A stretch of 64,000 nucleotides of DNA from Flavobacteriales bacterium (GTDB lineage Bacteria; Bacteroidota; Bacteroidia; Flavobacteriales; Schleiferiaceae). Of the stretch, positions 43,960-52,928 are shown piece by piece. Below the pieces are notes generated by a model. It saw only the letters and a list, made by a program, of their open reading frames with translations. It was not told where the DNA came from and ran no database searches. A program made the translations under genes and the position numbers. Location: positions 2,752,897-2,816,896 of the forward strand of contig CP051243.1 of NCBI GenBank assembly GCA_017795025.1, in the 5' to 3' direction. The first letter of the stretch is position 1. Every line of letters starts with the position of its first letter.

Positions 43960-44661
43960 TTAGGCCGAGGGACGAACCGTGCGTTGCTCGATGCGTTTTT
44001 CGTAATTCGTTCCCTGGAAAATACGCTGTACAAAGATGCCCGGCGTATGAATTTGATTAGGATCTAATTCACCAGCTGGCACCAGTTCCTCTACTTCGGC
44101 TACGGTAATTTTTCCGGCCATGGCCATAAGGGGGTTAAAGTTTCTGGCAGTGCCCTTAAAGATGAGGTTTCCTGCCTCATCGCCTTTCCAGGCCTTAACA
44201 AAAGCAAAGTCGGCTTCAAAGGCATGTTCTAAAATATGGGGCTTACCCTTAAACCAGCGTACTTCCTTCCCTTCAGCTACTTCGGTTCCGTAACCGGCGG
44301 GAGTATAAAAGGCGGGTATTCCAGCTCCGGCGGCACGACAACGTTCGGCAAGCGTTCCTTGCGGAATGAGGTCAACCTCTAATTCCCCACTGAGCATTTG
44401 TTTTTCGAAGGTATCGTTCTCGCCCACGTAGGAGCTGATCATTTTTTTAATCTGTCGGGTTTGAAGGAGCAGGCCCAAACCGAAGTCGTCTACCCCAGCA
44501 TTATTACTAATGCAGGTAAGCCCTTTAGCGCCATTTTCCCGTATGGCTAAGATGCTGTTTTCGGGGATTCCACATAGTCCAAACCCACCTAGCATTAAAG
44601 TCATATCATCTTGCAGTCCTTGGGCGGCTTCTTGGGCGTTTGCTACTACTTTACGAATCAT
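43960..44661 (-). CDS. scoA: 3-oxoacid CoA-transferase subunit A
   Basis: 233 residues. Alpha subunit of the 3-oxoacid CoA-transferase; together with scoB it moves CoA between succinate and acetoacetate. Recognised by [59 protein letters not shown]-type text and the closing [21 protein letters not shown]. Full length. It starts 18 bases after the PBP1A stop; a GT-C-like gene follows before scoB. Confidence 0.93.
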   Translation of the reverse strand: MIRKVVANAQEAAQGLQDDMTLMLGGFGLCGIPENSILAIRENGAKGLTCISNNAGVDDFGLGLLLQTRQIKKMISSYVGENDTFEKQMLSGELEVDLIPQGTLAERCRAAGAGIPAFYTPAGYGTEVAEGKEVRWFKGKPHILEHAFEADFAFVKAWKGDEAGNLIFKGTARNFNPLMAMAGKITVAEVEELVPAGELDPNQIHTPGIFVQRIFQGTNYEKRIEQRTVRPSA

Positions 44662-44679
44662 AAGGAACGGCGTTTTGGT

Positions 44680-46992
44680 TTAGGGATTATCAAATTGATC
44701 GGGGTCCATACCGGTTTCTACCGAATCTACACCGAGGGCAGATTTATAGCGGACACAGTCTAATTCTATACTTAGCGGGTCAATAGGCCTTTCGAAATCA
44801 GCCTTGCTTATTTGCAGATTGTTATCGGCATAACACTTTTGCATAAACAGGGCCCAAACAGGCAAAGATACCGTGGCTCCTTGACCATAAAAGGTGTTGC
44901 GGAAGTGTGCAGAGCGATCTTCACAACCACCCCAAACACCGGTGACCAAATTAGGCACCATGCCCATAAACCAGCCATCAGCATTGTTTTGGGTGGTTCC
45001 GGTTTTTCCGGCAATAGGGTTATCGAACTTCCAGGGGAAACCCGTTACGACATCGTAGTTATAAGATCCCCATTTGCTACGCAAGCGCGCTCCGGTTCCA
45101 CTTTGGGTAACTCCTTTCAACAAATCAACCACCACATAGGCATCCTGCTCGCTCATCACCTCATTGGTTCTGGGGCTAAACTCTTGTAAAACCACTCCAT
45201 TGCGATCCTCGATGCGGGTAATGAAAATAGGTTCGGTATACACGCCCTTATTGGCAAAGGTGGTATAGGCGCCCACAATATCGTATACCGATAAATCTAA
45301 GGTACCTAGGGCAATAGAAGGCTGGGGGTCAATCTCATCATTAATCCCCATTTCATTTAACATCCGTATAACTGGAACAGGCCCTACTTGCTTCATTAAA
45401 TAAGTAGTTACCGTGTTTACGGAGTTCGCCAAGGCATACTTTAAAGTATAAGATCCCCCGTATTCGCCATCCGAGTTTTTAGGGCACCAGTCTTTTAGGA
45501 GATTGTATTTTCCTTTTTCGATACAGGTAAGCACATTGGGCACCTCAAAGCAAGGCGAATAGCCTTTTTGGCGGATAGCGGTTGCATAAACGAAAGGCTT
45601 AAACAAAGAACCTACCTGCCGTTTCCCCTGGCGAACATGGTCGTACTGGAAATGACGGTAATCGATACCTCCGACCCAAGCTTTAATAAATCCGGTTTGC
45701 GGTTCTACCGACATTAAGCCACTTTGGTAGAAGTGCTTATAGTAGCGGATGGAGTCCCAAGGAGTCATCATGGTGTCGATATCGCCTCCCCAGGCAAAGA
45801 CCGACATTTGGGTAGGTGTATGGAACACTTTTAAAATGCTGTCCATAGAAAGGTCGTTACGCCGCATGGTTCGAAAACGCTGGGTGCGACGCATGGCCGC
45901 CCCGATGATGTCTTCAATTCCGGCTTCACTCAAACTGTGGAAGGGAGCTTGTTTTCGACCCTTCTCCAATTTAAAGAAAACCCTTTGCAGATTGCTTAAA
46001 TGCTCGTTTACCGCTTCTTCGGCGTACTGCTGCATCCGAGAGTCAATCGTGGTGTAAATTTTAAGTCCATCGGTGTAGAGGTTGTATTCCTCCCCATCGG
46101 CTTGAGGATTGTTCTTTATCCAATCCTTCATATACTGCCGTAAATATTCGCGGAAGTAGGGCGCAATGCCATCGCGGTGCCCCTGACGTTTGTAATCGAG
46201 TACAATAGGTCGGTTCTTTAAAGTATCGAAGGCTTCTTGCGCCAGCATATTATTCCGCATCATTTGCCCATAAACCGTATTACGACGATCAAGCATAAGC
46301 TCCATGTCGATTTTCGGATTGTACCGTGCTGGGTTTTTAAGCATGCCAACAAAAACTGCGGCTTCTTCTAAGCTAAGACTATCGGGGGTGCTGTTAAAAT
46401 AAATGGCGGAAGCGGATTTGATACCATCGGCATTGTAGAGGAAGTCTACAATATTGAGGTACATCGCCATGATCTCCTGTTTGGTGTATTGTCTTTCGAG
46501 CTGCACCGAGATTACCCATTCCTTAAACTTTTGTTGAATACGTTCCGGCAAGCTTCGGGCGGGTTCATGAAAAAGCTGTTTGGCTAGCTGCTGGGTTATG
46601 GTACTACCGCCACCATCGCGACCTAGTTTTGCAATGGCCCGTATTAAGGCCTCTATGTCAATGCCACTGTGATTGTAATAACGCTCGTCTTCGGTAGCAA
46701 CTAGGGCATTTACCAAATAGGGGCTCAACTCTTCATATTCGGCATGGGTACGATTATCGCGATAAAACTTGCCGAGGGTCTCGCCGTCGGCGCTGATAAT
46801 CATGGTCGCTACATTACTCTTGGGGTTTTCAATTTCTTCGAAGGTGGGCAGGGGGCCAAATACGCCAAAGGTGGTTAGAGTAACGATTAAAGCAATTCCT
46901 AGAATACCGCTTAAAAAGAGAATCCACATCCAGCGGACGTAGCGGCGGTAATCCGTATCTGATTTGGTTTTATTATTTGGTTTCCGGGCCAT
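44680..46992 (-). CDS. Class A penicillin-binding protein (PBP1A-like)
   Basis: 770 residues, bifunctional peptidoglycan glycosyltransferase/transpeptidase. One N-terminal membrane helix (about 22-45), then the GT51 domain with ATEDERYYNHSGID (catalytic Glu101) and GGSTITQQLAKQLF. Transpeptidase: RQVGSLFKPFVYATA with nucleophile Ser462, SVNTVTTYLM, and KTGTTQNNADGWFMG. The linker between carries the usual OB-like strands. It makes glycan strands and cross-links them. Its start overlaps gldH by 20 bases; the ricT-gldH-PBP order is usual for Flavobacteriia. Confidence 0.95.
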   Translation of the reverse strand: MARKPNNKTKSDTDYRRYVRWMWILFLSGILGIALIVTLTTFGVFGPLPTFEEIENPKSNVATMIISADGETLGKFYRDNRTHAEYEELSPYLVNALVATEDERYYNHSGIDIEALIRAIAKLGRDGGGSTITQQLAKQLFHEPARSLPERIQQKFKEWVISVQLERQYTKQEIMAMYLNIVDFLYNADGIKSASAIYFNSTPDSLSLEEAAVFVGMLKNPARYNPKIDMELMLDRRNTVYGQMMRNNMLAQEAFDTLKNRPIVLDYKRQGHRDGIAPYFREYLRQYMKDWIKNNPQADGEEYNLYTDGLKIYTTIDSRMQQYAEEAVNEHLSNLQRVFFKLEKGRKQAPFHSLSEAGIEDIIGAAMRRTQRFRTMRRNDLSMDSILKVFHTPTQMSVFAWGGDIDTMMTPWDSIRYYKHFYQSGLMSVEPQTGFIKAWVGGIDYRHFQYDHVRQGKRQVGSLFKPFVYATAIRQKGYSPCFEVPNVLTCIEKGKYNLLKDWCPKNSDGEYGGSYTLKYALANSVNTVTTYLMKQVGPVPVIRMLNEMGINDEIDPQPSIALGTLDLSVYDIVGAYTTFANKGVYTEPIFITRIEDRNGVVLQEFSPRTNEVMSEQDAYVVVDLLKGVTQSGTGARLRSKWGSYNYDVVTGFPWKFDNPIAGKTGTTQNNADGWFMGMVPNLVTGVWGGCEDRSAHFRNTFYGQGATVSLPVWALFMQKCYADNNLQISKADFERPIDPLSIELDCVRYKSALGVDSVETGMDPDQFDNP

Positions 46993-47470
46993 TTTCCTGT
47001 TTATAGATGGTTAAACCAAGGTCTTCTATTCCGATAATAGGGTCCTCGCGCATGGCTTGTACAAACTCGAAGGTGTAGGTACCCGCTTTACTAAAGCGCA
47101 AAGGCTCCCGGCGGTAAACGCGTTGAAAGGTTTTTAATTCTCCAATACCATCGCCTAACCATCTCCCGTAAGGATCGGCCAGGGTTAAGTTAGCGGTATC
47201 GCGGTATTCTAAATTCCCATCCGAATAGATACTCCGAAAAAGGTACAGATTTGCTTTTGGATAATCGTTATTTGCGCGCAGATTAAAGTAAATCAGGTAG
47301 TAGCTAAGGGTGTCCTCAATAGTAACCTCAAAGCGCGCCGCACTATCGGCATACCAGCCGGCTTCGTTTACCGGAAGGTAGCTTTCGTAGTAAGGGGTTT
47401 CTTCGCAAGCCACTAGGCTAAGGCCCAAAAGCAAAGCAAAGAGGTAAACTTTAGCTTTTCGGAGCATCAT
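46973..47470 (-). CDS. gldH: Gliding motility lipoprotein GldH
   Basis: About 165 residues. Two adjacent ATGs (47468-47470 and 47465-47467) head the lipoprotein signal, which ends at LSLVAC about 21 residues in; the long upstream in-frame extension lies inside ricT and is not expected to be made. After the Cys come EETPYYESYLPV and, later, YYLIYFNLRANNDYPKANLYLF and LGDGIGELKTFQRVYR, the GldH pattern. GldH is one of the Gld lipoproteins required for gliding and type IX-related surface function in flavobacteria. It overlaps ricT by about 20 bases and PBP1A by 20 bases, so all three are coupled. Confidence 0.88.
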   Translation of the reverse strand: MMLRKAKVYLFALLLGLSLVACEETPYYESYLPVNEAGWYADSAARFEVTIEDTLSYYLIYFNLRANNDYPKANLYLFRSIYSDGNLEYRDTANLTLADPYGRWLGDGIGELKTFQRVYRREPLRFSKAGTYTFEFVQAMREDPIIGIEDLGLTIYKQENGPETK

Positions 47471-48743
47471 TAGATCCGGGTTTGGCATTATTGGAACGAC
47501 GACGATTATTGCGGTTGCGATTATTGCGATTCCGCGATTTATTCTCCCCTTCTGTCGGGGCTTTACCTTCCGCTTTTGGCTTCTGATTTTGACCTCTTCC
47601 GCCGTTATTTCGTTTTCCTTTTTTATTGCGGTTTCGGCTGTTGCGACGGTTACCACCCTTATTATCAAAGCGGGTAAGCTCATCCTGCCCTACAACGTTT
47701 TCGTAAGTCACCGTATCGGCCGAAGGTTTCTGAGCATTGTAATCACCTAGGCTTTCGGGCTTTTCGCCTTTTTCGTTCATCGCCATTACGCGCTTCACGT
47801 CTTCCAAGCTTACGGGAATCCACTCATTGTTCTTATCAGGTAAGGAGTACCAAAGGATTTCCTTAAAGATATCCATCTTTTGGAAGTAGGCCTTTCCCGC
47901 CTGCGTTTCCAAGTTTTTATTGGTATCCGGGAATTTTTTAAGGGCATCGAGATAGGTGTCTAACTCGTAATTAAGGCAACACTTTAACTTCCCACATTGG
48001 CCCGCCAATTTCGTAGGGTTTAAGGAAAGCTGCTGGTAGCGTGCCGCGGCTGTATTTACCGAACGAAAGTCGGTGAGCCAGGTGCTGCAGCAGAGCTCTC
48101 TCCCGCAGGATCCAATCCCGCCAATCTTTCCGGCTTCCTGGCGAGTGCCAATTTGCCGCATCTCTACCCGAATTTTAAACTCGGAGGCCAGTACTTTGAT
48201 CAACTCTCGAAAATCGACCCGCTCATCGGCGATATAGTAAAAGGTTGCCTTGGCATTGTCGCCCTGGAACTCTACATCGCTCACCTTCATGTTAAGTTTT
48301 AAGTCCTTAACAATTACGCGACTGCGCACCATGGTATCATGCTCCCGTGCTTGGGCTTCCTTCCAAAGGTCAATATCACGCTGGTTGGCCTTGCGGTATA
48401 ATTTTCGAATATCAGGTGATTCCGCTTTTAAGCGGCGCTTATTCATTTGCAGGCGCACCAATTCGCCGGTAAGCGAGACGGCGCCAATATCATGACCCGG
48501 ATTTCCTTCAACTGCCACCACATCGCCCATGTATAGGCGAATTTGGTTTACATTCTTAAAATATTCTTTGCGTCCATTCTTAAAACGAACTTCCACAAAT
48601 TCAAAGGGGGCCAAATGCCCCGGTTGTTCCATATCGCTCAGCCAGTCGAAAACAGTGTGCTTTTCGCAACCATTAACACCGCAGGAGCCATTACTGCGAC
48701 AGCCTTTGGGAATTCCGGTACTACTACAACTTCCACATCCCAT
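47451..48743 (-). CDS. ricT: PSP1-domain protein RicT (YaaT-like)
   Basis: 430 residues. N-terminus is Cys-rich (MGCGSCSSTG, KGCRSNGSCGVNGC), then the PSP1 domain (about 150-270) with IGTRQEAGKIGGIGSCGRELCC and QCGKLKCCLNYELD, whose cysteines bind an Fe-S cluster in B. subtilis RicT. RicT acts with RicA and RicF in RNA maturation and biofilm/competence control. The C-terminal 90 residues are a low-complexity Arg/Asn/Lys tail (NRRNSRNRNKKGK and similar), absent in Bacillus, which suggests RNA binding. It is followed by gldH with a short overlap. Confidence 0.9.
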   Translation of the reverse strand: MGCGSCSSTGIPKGCRSNGSCGVNGCEKHTVFDWLSDMEQPGHLAPFEFVEVRFKNGRKEYFKNVNQIRLYMGDVVAVEGNPGHDIGAVSLTGELVRLQMNKRRLKAESPDIRKLYRKANQRDIDLWKEAQAREHDTMVRSRVIVKDLKLNMKVSDVEFQGDNAKATFYYIADERVDFRELIKVLASEFKIRVEMRQIGTRQEAGKIGGIGSCGRELCCSTWLTDFRSVNTAAARYQQLSLNPTKLAGQCGKLKCCLNYELDTYLDALKKFPDTNKNLETQAGKAYFQKMDIFKEILWYSLPDKNNEWIPVSLEDVKRVMAMNEKGEKPESLGDYNAQKPSADTVTYENVVGQDELTRFDNKGGNRRNSRNRNKKGKRNNGGRGQNQKPKAEGKAPTEGENKSRNRNNRNRNNRRRSNNAKPGSNDAPKS

Positions 48744-48883
48744 CTATAAAGGTCTAATAAAATTTAAAGCTCCGAAAAAATCGGGCTCGCGCAAAGATAC
48801 CATTTCACATCTTTGGCAATTTAGCAAGGCCACTATCATTTTTAGCTACTTTTATCGTTTCATTGCCTAAACGCAAATTCTGC

Positions 48884-51199
48884 ATGAAAATCCGACTCGG
48901 GCTTCTCCTTTTTTTTAATTCCTTATTCCTATCCGCTCAAGTGTCGAATAACCTCGGGGTATGGGTAGATCATTTCCCCTACACCAATACGGTCGACATT
49001 ATCGAAAACAACGGTATTGCCTACGTGGCCACGGAGCAGGGATTGTACCGCTACGAGCTTAGGGACCGAAGTATTCATCGGGTGTCTAAGGTAAACGGAC
49101 TGAGTGATGTGGGCCTAAGCTGCTTAGCCTACAGCGAAAAGTACGATCAGTATTTGATAGGATACGAAAATGGAAACCTCGATATTATTGATGGCCCAGA
49201 GGTAATCAGCTTCCCCGATTTACGCCTCTCGGGAAACTTTAGCGGCTTAAAGCGAATCAATGACATTCACGTACTCGATTCCGTGGCCTTTATCGCCACC
49301 GACTTCGGCATCTTAGCCTACGATATTGGTGCGGGCTTAATTCGGGAAGCCCCCTATATCATCGGACCCGGTGGAACCAATTTAGCGGTATACCATTTGG
49401 CGGATGACGGACAAAATTTATACGCAGCTACACCCGATGGACTTTACCAGGCGCCTTTAAATTCGGCCAAGTTCTTTTTTGGTTCTTGGTCCTTAGATCC
49501 GGGTATGTCTCGAGCCATAGATCATGTGGCTTGGTTCGACAATAAACTCTTTGTTAATCGCAATATTGAACCTAATGGTGACTCTATTTGGTTTAAAAAT
49601 ATCGGAGGTCCTTGGAATTGGTTTCCAGCCAATGAGATTGCCGATAACCGCGAGCTTAAAGAGTCGAGAGGTACCTTGGTGGTAGTAAATGCTTTTAGTG
49701 CCCGAGCTTATGATAGCAGCTTCCAATTTGTAAAAAACTGGAATAGCACCACCGTGGGCGATACGGCCTTTAATCCGGTTTCGGCCACGATGGGTAGCAA
49801 CGAGCAAAACTTTTGGATTGCCGATGCAGGGGCCGGCATTTATCAGGTCTTTCAAATCTTTCCTTTACCCGTAGTTCCTAACAGTCCACGCACCAAGAAC
49901 TCCTTTCGCTTGCAGCAAGAGAATGGCCGCATTTGGGTAGCTCCCGGTGGCTATGATGCGGTTGGAACCCCCGTTTTTAATAATGATGGCATTTTTCGAT
50001 TAGAAGGTTTAGACTGGACCAATTTCCCCAATGCCGGTTTTGGCGGCTATAAGGACATCGTAAAAATTATTCCGAACCCTAATGTGGAGAACCGCTTCTT
50101 TGCCTCCTCCTTTGGAACGGGCTTATTGGAGCTTGAATTCGACGGCAGCAGCTTGCAACTTGTTCGAATTATTAATGAAGCAACTACCAATGGGGCCTTA
50201 CCTTCTATTGGTGGTAATGGTTTGCATCGTGTTGCCGATATGATGGCGGATGCCGATGGTAATGTATGGTTTGGCAATGCCCTTACCGACCGTCCCCTAG
50301 GTGTGGTTCGTCCGGATGGAACCGTGGAGAGCTACGGCCTAGGTGCTTCCGGTGCTGGGGCCAATGTTTTAAAGCTGATGGTTACTTCCGGAGGGCAAGT
50401 GTGGCAACAAGTGCGTAACAATGGAATTTTAGTGACCCGCATTTCGGATGGCGTGCCCCAAGAAACCATTCGTCTGGCCGCCACCGAAGGCAGTGGTGAT
50501 CTCCCTTCCGAATCGGTCCTTTCTTTTGTGGAGGATCAGGATGGTGAAATATGGATTGGCACCAACGAAGGTTTGGCGGTGCTCTTTAGTCCCGAAAACA
50601 TCTTTGAACCCAATCGCAGTTACGATGCTTCTATTTTGGTGATTGATGAAGATGGCGATGGCAATGGAGAACGGGTATTAGGCTCGGAGGCCATTAACGA
50701 TATTGAAGTTGATGGGGCCAATAAAAAGTGGTTTGGCACCGCCAATAGCGGTGTATTTTATACCAATAGTAATGGTCGGGTGCAGTTGCAACGTTTTAGC
50801 CGATCCAATAGCCCTTTGGCGAGCAATGTGATTTTAGACATTGAGATTGATGACATTACCGGCATGGTTTACTTTGGGACGGATCAGGGTATTGTTTCCT
50901 ACCAAGGTCAGGCAACTGCAGGGGAGGAGCAGATGAACGATGTTTTTGCCTATCCCAATCCCGTTGAACCTGGTTATGATGGGCCCATCTTAATCCGCGG
51001 TTTGGTAACCAATGCCCAGGTTAAGGTGACCGACCTTGAAGGAAATATCGTTTTTGAAACTATTGCCGAAGGTGGACAAGCCATTTGGGATGGCCGAAAC
51101 TTCGACGGTTTAAAAGTAGCCTCAGGGATTTACCTGGCCTTTATTAGCGATGATTTGGGGGTAAATACCCAAGTGGCCAAGATTATGATTCTCAATTAA
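48884..51199 (+). CDS. PorZ-like type IX secretion beta-propeller protein
   Basis: 771 residues from the ATG at 48884 (a TTG at 48863 is upstream). Signal peptide about 1-19 (LGLLLFFNSLFLSAQ). The N-terminal part has repeated two-component-regulator-like propeller blades (GIAYVATEQGLYRYE, AFIATDFGILAYD, LYAATPDGLYQA, WIADAGAGIYQV), as in the PorZ N-terminal domain. The end holds FAYPNPVEPGYDGPILIRGL and GQAIWDGRNFDGLKVASGIYLAF, matching the PorZ C-terminal domain. PorZ is part of the type IX attachment complex linking cargo to A-LPS. recO begins inside its stop codon (TAATG). Confidence 0.82.
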   Translation: MKIRLGLLLFFNSLFLSAQVSNNLGVWVDHFPYTNTVDIIENNGIAYVATEQGLYRYELRDRSIHRVSKVNGLSDVGLSCLAYSEKYDQYLIGYENGNLDIIDGPEVISFPDLRLSGNFSGLKRINDIHVLDSVAFIATDFGILAYDIGAGLIREAPYIIGPGGTNLAVYHLADDGQNLYAATPDGLYQAPLNSAKFFFGSWSLDPGMSRAIDHVAWFDNKLFVNRNIEPNGDSIWFKNIGGPWNWFPANEIADNRELKESRGTLVVVNAFSARAYDSSFQFVKNWNSTTVGDTAFNPVSATMGSNEQNFWIADAGAGIYQVFQIFPLPVVPNSPRTKNSFRLQQENGRIWVAPGGYDAVGTPVFNNDGIFRLEGLDWTNFPNAGFGGYKDIVKIIPNPNVENRFFASSFGTGLLELEFDGSSLQLVRIINEATTNGALPSIGGNGLHRVADMMADADGNVWFGNALTDRPLGVVRPDGTVESYGLGASGAGANVLKLMVTSGGQVWQQVRNNGILVTRISDGVPQETIRLAATEGSGDLPSESVLSFVEDQDGEIWIGTNEGLAVLFSPENIFEPNRSYDASILVIDEDGDGNGERVLGSEAINDIEVDGANKKWFGTANSGVFYTNSNGRVQLQRFSRSNSPLASNVILDIEIDDITGMVYFGTDQGIVSYQGQATAGEEQMNDVFAYPNPVEPGYDGPILIRGLVTNAQVKVTDLEGNIVFETIAEGGQAIWDGRNFDGLKVASGIYLAFISDDLGVNTQVAKIMILN

Positions 51200-51924
51200 T
51201 GTCGGAGCTCAAGGAAGGTATCGTTTTACGCACCACTCCTTATGGTGAAAGCCGCATCATTCTTAATTTATTAAGTCCCGACCAAGGAACTTTCGGACTG
51301 ATAGCCAGTATTTCAAAAACCGGCAAATCTGGACTTAAAAAGGCCCACTTCCAGAGTTTACAGATCTTGGAGGTTAAGTATGCCGAGCGTAATAAAGGGG
51401 ACTTAAAGCGCCTGCAGGATGCGCGGATTCTCCATAGCTATCAGCATCTTTATTTTGATCCCATCCGATCTTGCCTAAGCTTATTTTTGGCAGAGTTCCT
51501 CAGTAAGGTGCTTCGCGAAGAGGAAGCTCAACCAGAACTCTATTACTTTATTAAAGATGCCTTATTGCAATTGGATGCCACCGAAGTTTCGCCCGCCAAT
51601 TTTCACCTGGCCTTTTTAATGGAGCTCAGTGACTACCTAGGCTGTCGGCCTGATTTGTCGGGCAAGGAAACCCTATTTTTTGATTTAATGAATGGGGCTT
51701 GCGCCCAGATGGCTCCAGATCATCCCTACTTTATTGAAGCAGAGGAACTGGCGCTTTGGCGCGAGATTCAAGCAAAGGGCATGCAGAATTGGACCGAAAT
51801 CAACTTACGAGGTTCTAAGGCTCGAAGGGCGGTGTTAAACAGCCTGATAGATTATTACCGGCTACAATTACACGATTTTGGCAGCCTGAAATCGCTGCAA
51901 GTCTTACGAGAAGTGCTTGCTTAG
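51199..51924 (+). CDS. recO: DNA repair protein RecO
   Basis: 241 residues. Mediator of RecA loading in the RecFOR pathway. N-terminal OB-fold: EGIVLRTTPYGESRIILNLLS, then LIASISKTGKSGLKKAHFQSLQILEVKYAER-type text with the basic DNA-binding face, followed by a helical domain with FLAEFLSKVLREEE and DYLGCRPDL. The zinc-finger cysteines of some RecO proteins are not seen. Starts within the stop of the PorZ-like gene and converges on the DUF4837 gene with a four-base overlap. Confidence 0.92.
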   Translation: MSELKEGIVLRTTPYGESRIILNLLSPDQGTFGLIASISKTGKSGLKKAHFQSLQILEVKYAERNKGDLKRLQDARILHSYQHLYFDPIRSCLSLFLAEFLSKVLREEEAQPELYYFIKDALLQLDATEVSPANFHLAFLMELSDYLGCRPDLSGKETLFFDLMNGACAQMAPDHPYFIEAEELALWREIQAKGMQNWTEINLRGSKARRAVLNSLIDYYRLQLHDFGSLKSLQVLREVLA

Positions 51925-52925
51925 AGGATCTGGAGATCGCGGATAATGCTTTCCAATTCAAACAAGCTGCGACGCTTCTTCTTTTGAGGGGCCAACATAA
52001 AGGCCTCAATGTAAATTAGACGCTGGTTTTCCTCATCGTAAATGGTATAGCTCACAAAGGGGCCGCCCATAATATCACCTATGGTCCGCCATAAGCCACG
52101 CGCTTCCATAGCAAAGCGGCCTTGAATTTCCATCGGATTAAACTGAGGCTTTATCAGATCTTCGGTAGTCATATAGCTCCCTTCTCTCGATCCAGGAACA
52201 TACAGCTGAGTGAGGCTATCGCGCAAGGGCACAATATTGTTACCAATTATGGCATCTTCCTCAGGCAAGTCGCCCACATAAACAATGATACCATTATCGG
52301 AGCGGGTGGTGGTTTTCCAGTAAACCACGACATCATCCTTGGCCACAGAGATTTCGAAGTCCTTGGGAATATTGAGGGACAGATTATGTTTCTTAAAAAA
52401 CTCGGGGTATTCCGAATGCAACTGTGCCGCGATCTTTTGGCTTTGACGTTCTCTCTCTAAGCCGTTGATTTTATCGTCTATCGCTTGGCGAGTCTTTAAA
52501 ACGAGCTTGCGTAAATTCTCGGTATTGTCGGCACGGAGGTGCACCACCAGCTGACCACGGGCCCATTTGTCTTGTTCGTATTTAAAAAGGCTGCTATCCG
52601 CTTCGGTGTCTAATAAAACCACGTAACGACTGCGTTTTAAAAGGTCGCTAAAGCTGGAAGCTTCCACCTGACGAACCGTGTACAAGGGTTCGGGTTGAGG
52701 CAGGCCATATACCATGCCGGTAAAATGCTCCTGAAAAGCCAATCCTGCGGCATCGTCCCAAAGCTTATCATCGCAAACCACCATGATGTCTAAAATACCT
52801 CCATTAGCGGTAGGTAAAGTATCATCAATCAGCATGCTTTTAATGGCGGAATCCTCGCCCTCTTGCTCATTACAAGACCAAAGAGTTAAGAGGCTAAGCA
52901 GAAGGAATAGGCTGGCTTTTTTCAT
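51921..52925 (-). CDS. DUF4837-family lipoprotein
   Basis: 334 residues. Lipobox LWSC (Cys18) after a clean hydrophobic signal. The body matches the Bacteroidota DUF4837 family: TANGGILDIMVVCDDKLWDD, PEPLYTVRQVEASSF and the C-terminal RGLWRTIGDIMGGPFVSYTIYDEENQRLIYIEAF-type text near the end. Function unknown; the family is envelope-located. It is followed (upstream on the plus coordinate) by the MltD-like gene three bases away on the same strand and converges on recO. Confidence 0.85.
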   Translation of the reverse strand: MKKASLFLLLSLLTLWSCNEQEGEDSAIKSMLIDDTLPTANGGILDIMVVCDDKLWDDAAGLAFQEHFTGMVYGLPQPEPLYTVRQVEASSFSDLLKRSRYVVLLDTEADSSLFKYEQDKWARGQLVVHLRADNTENLRKLVLKTRQAIDDKINGLERERQSQKIAAQLHSEYPEFFKKHNLSLNIPKDFEISVAKDDVVVYWKTTTRSDNGIIVYVGDLPEEDAIIGNNIVPLRDSLTQLYVPGSREGSYMTTEDLIKPQFNPMEIQGRFAMEARGLWRTIGDIMGGPFVSYTIYDEENQRLIYIEAFMLAPQKKKRRSLFELESIIRDLQIL

Positions 52926-52928
52926 CTT

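Noticed and set aside
47471-47683. Longer GldH with a 71-residue N-terminal extension
   Set aside because: The extension is the shadow of the ricT tail in another frame, and it would bury the lipoprotein signal; the ATG at 47470 or 47467 is the sensible start.
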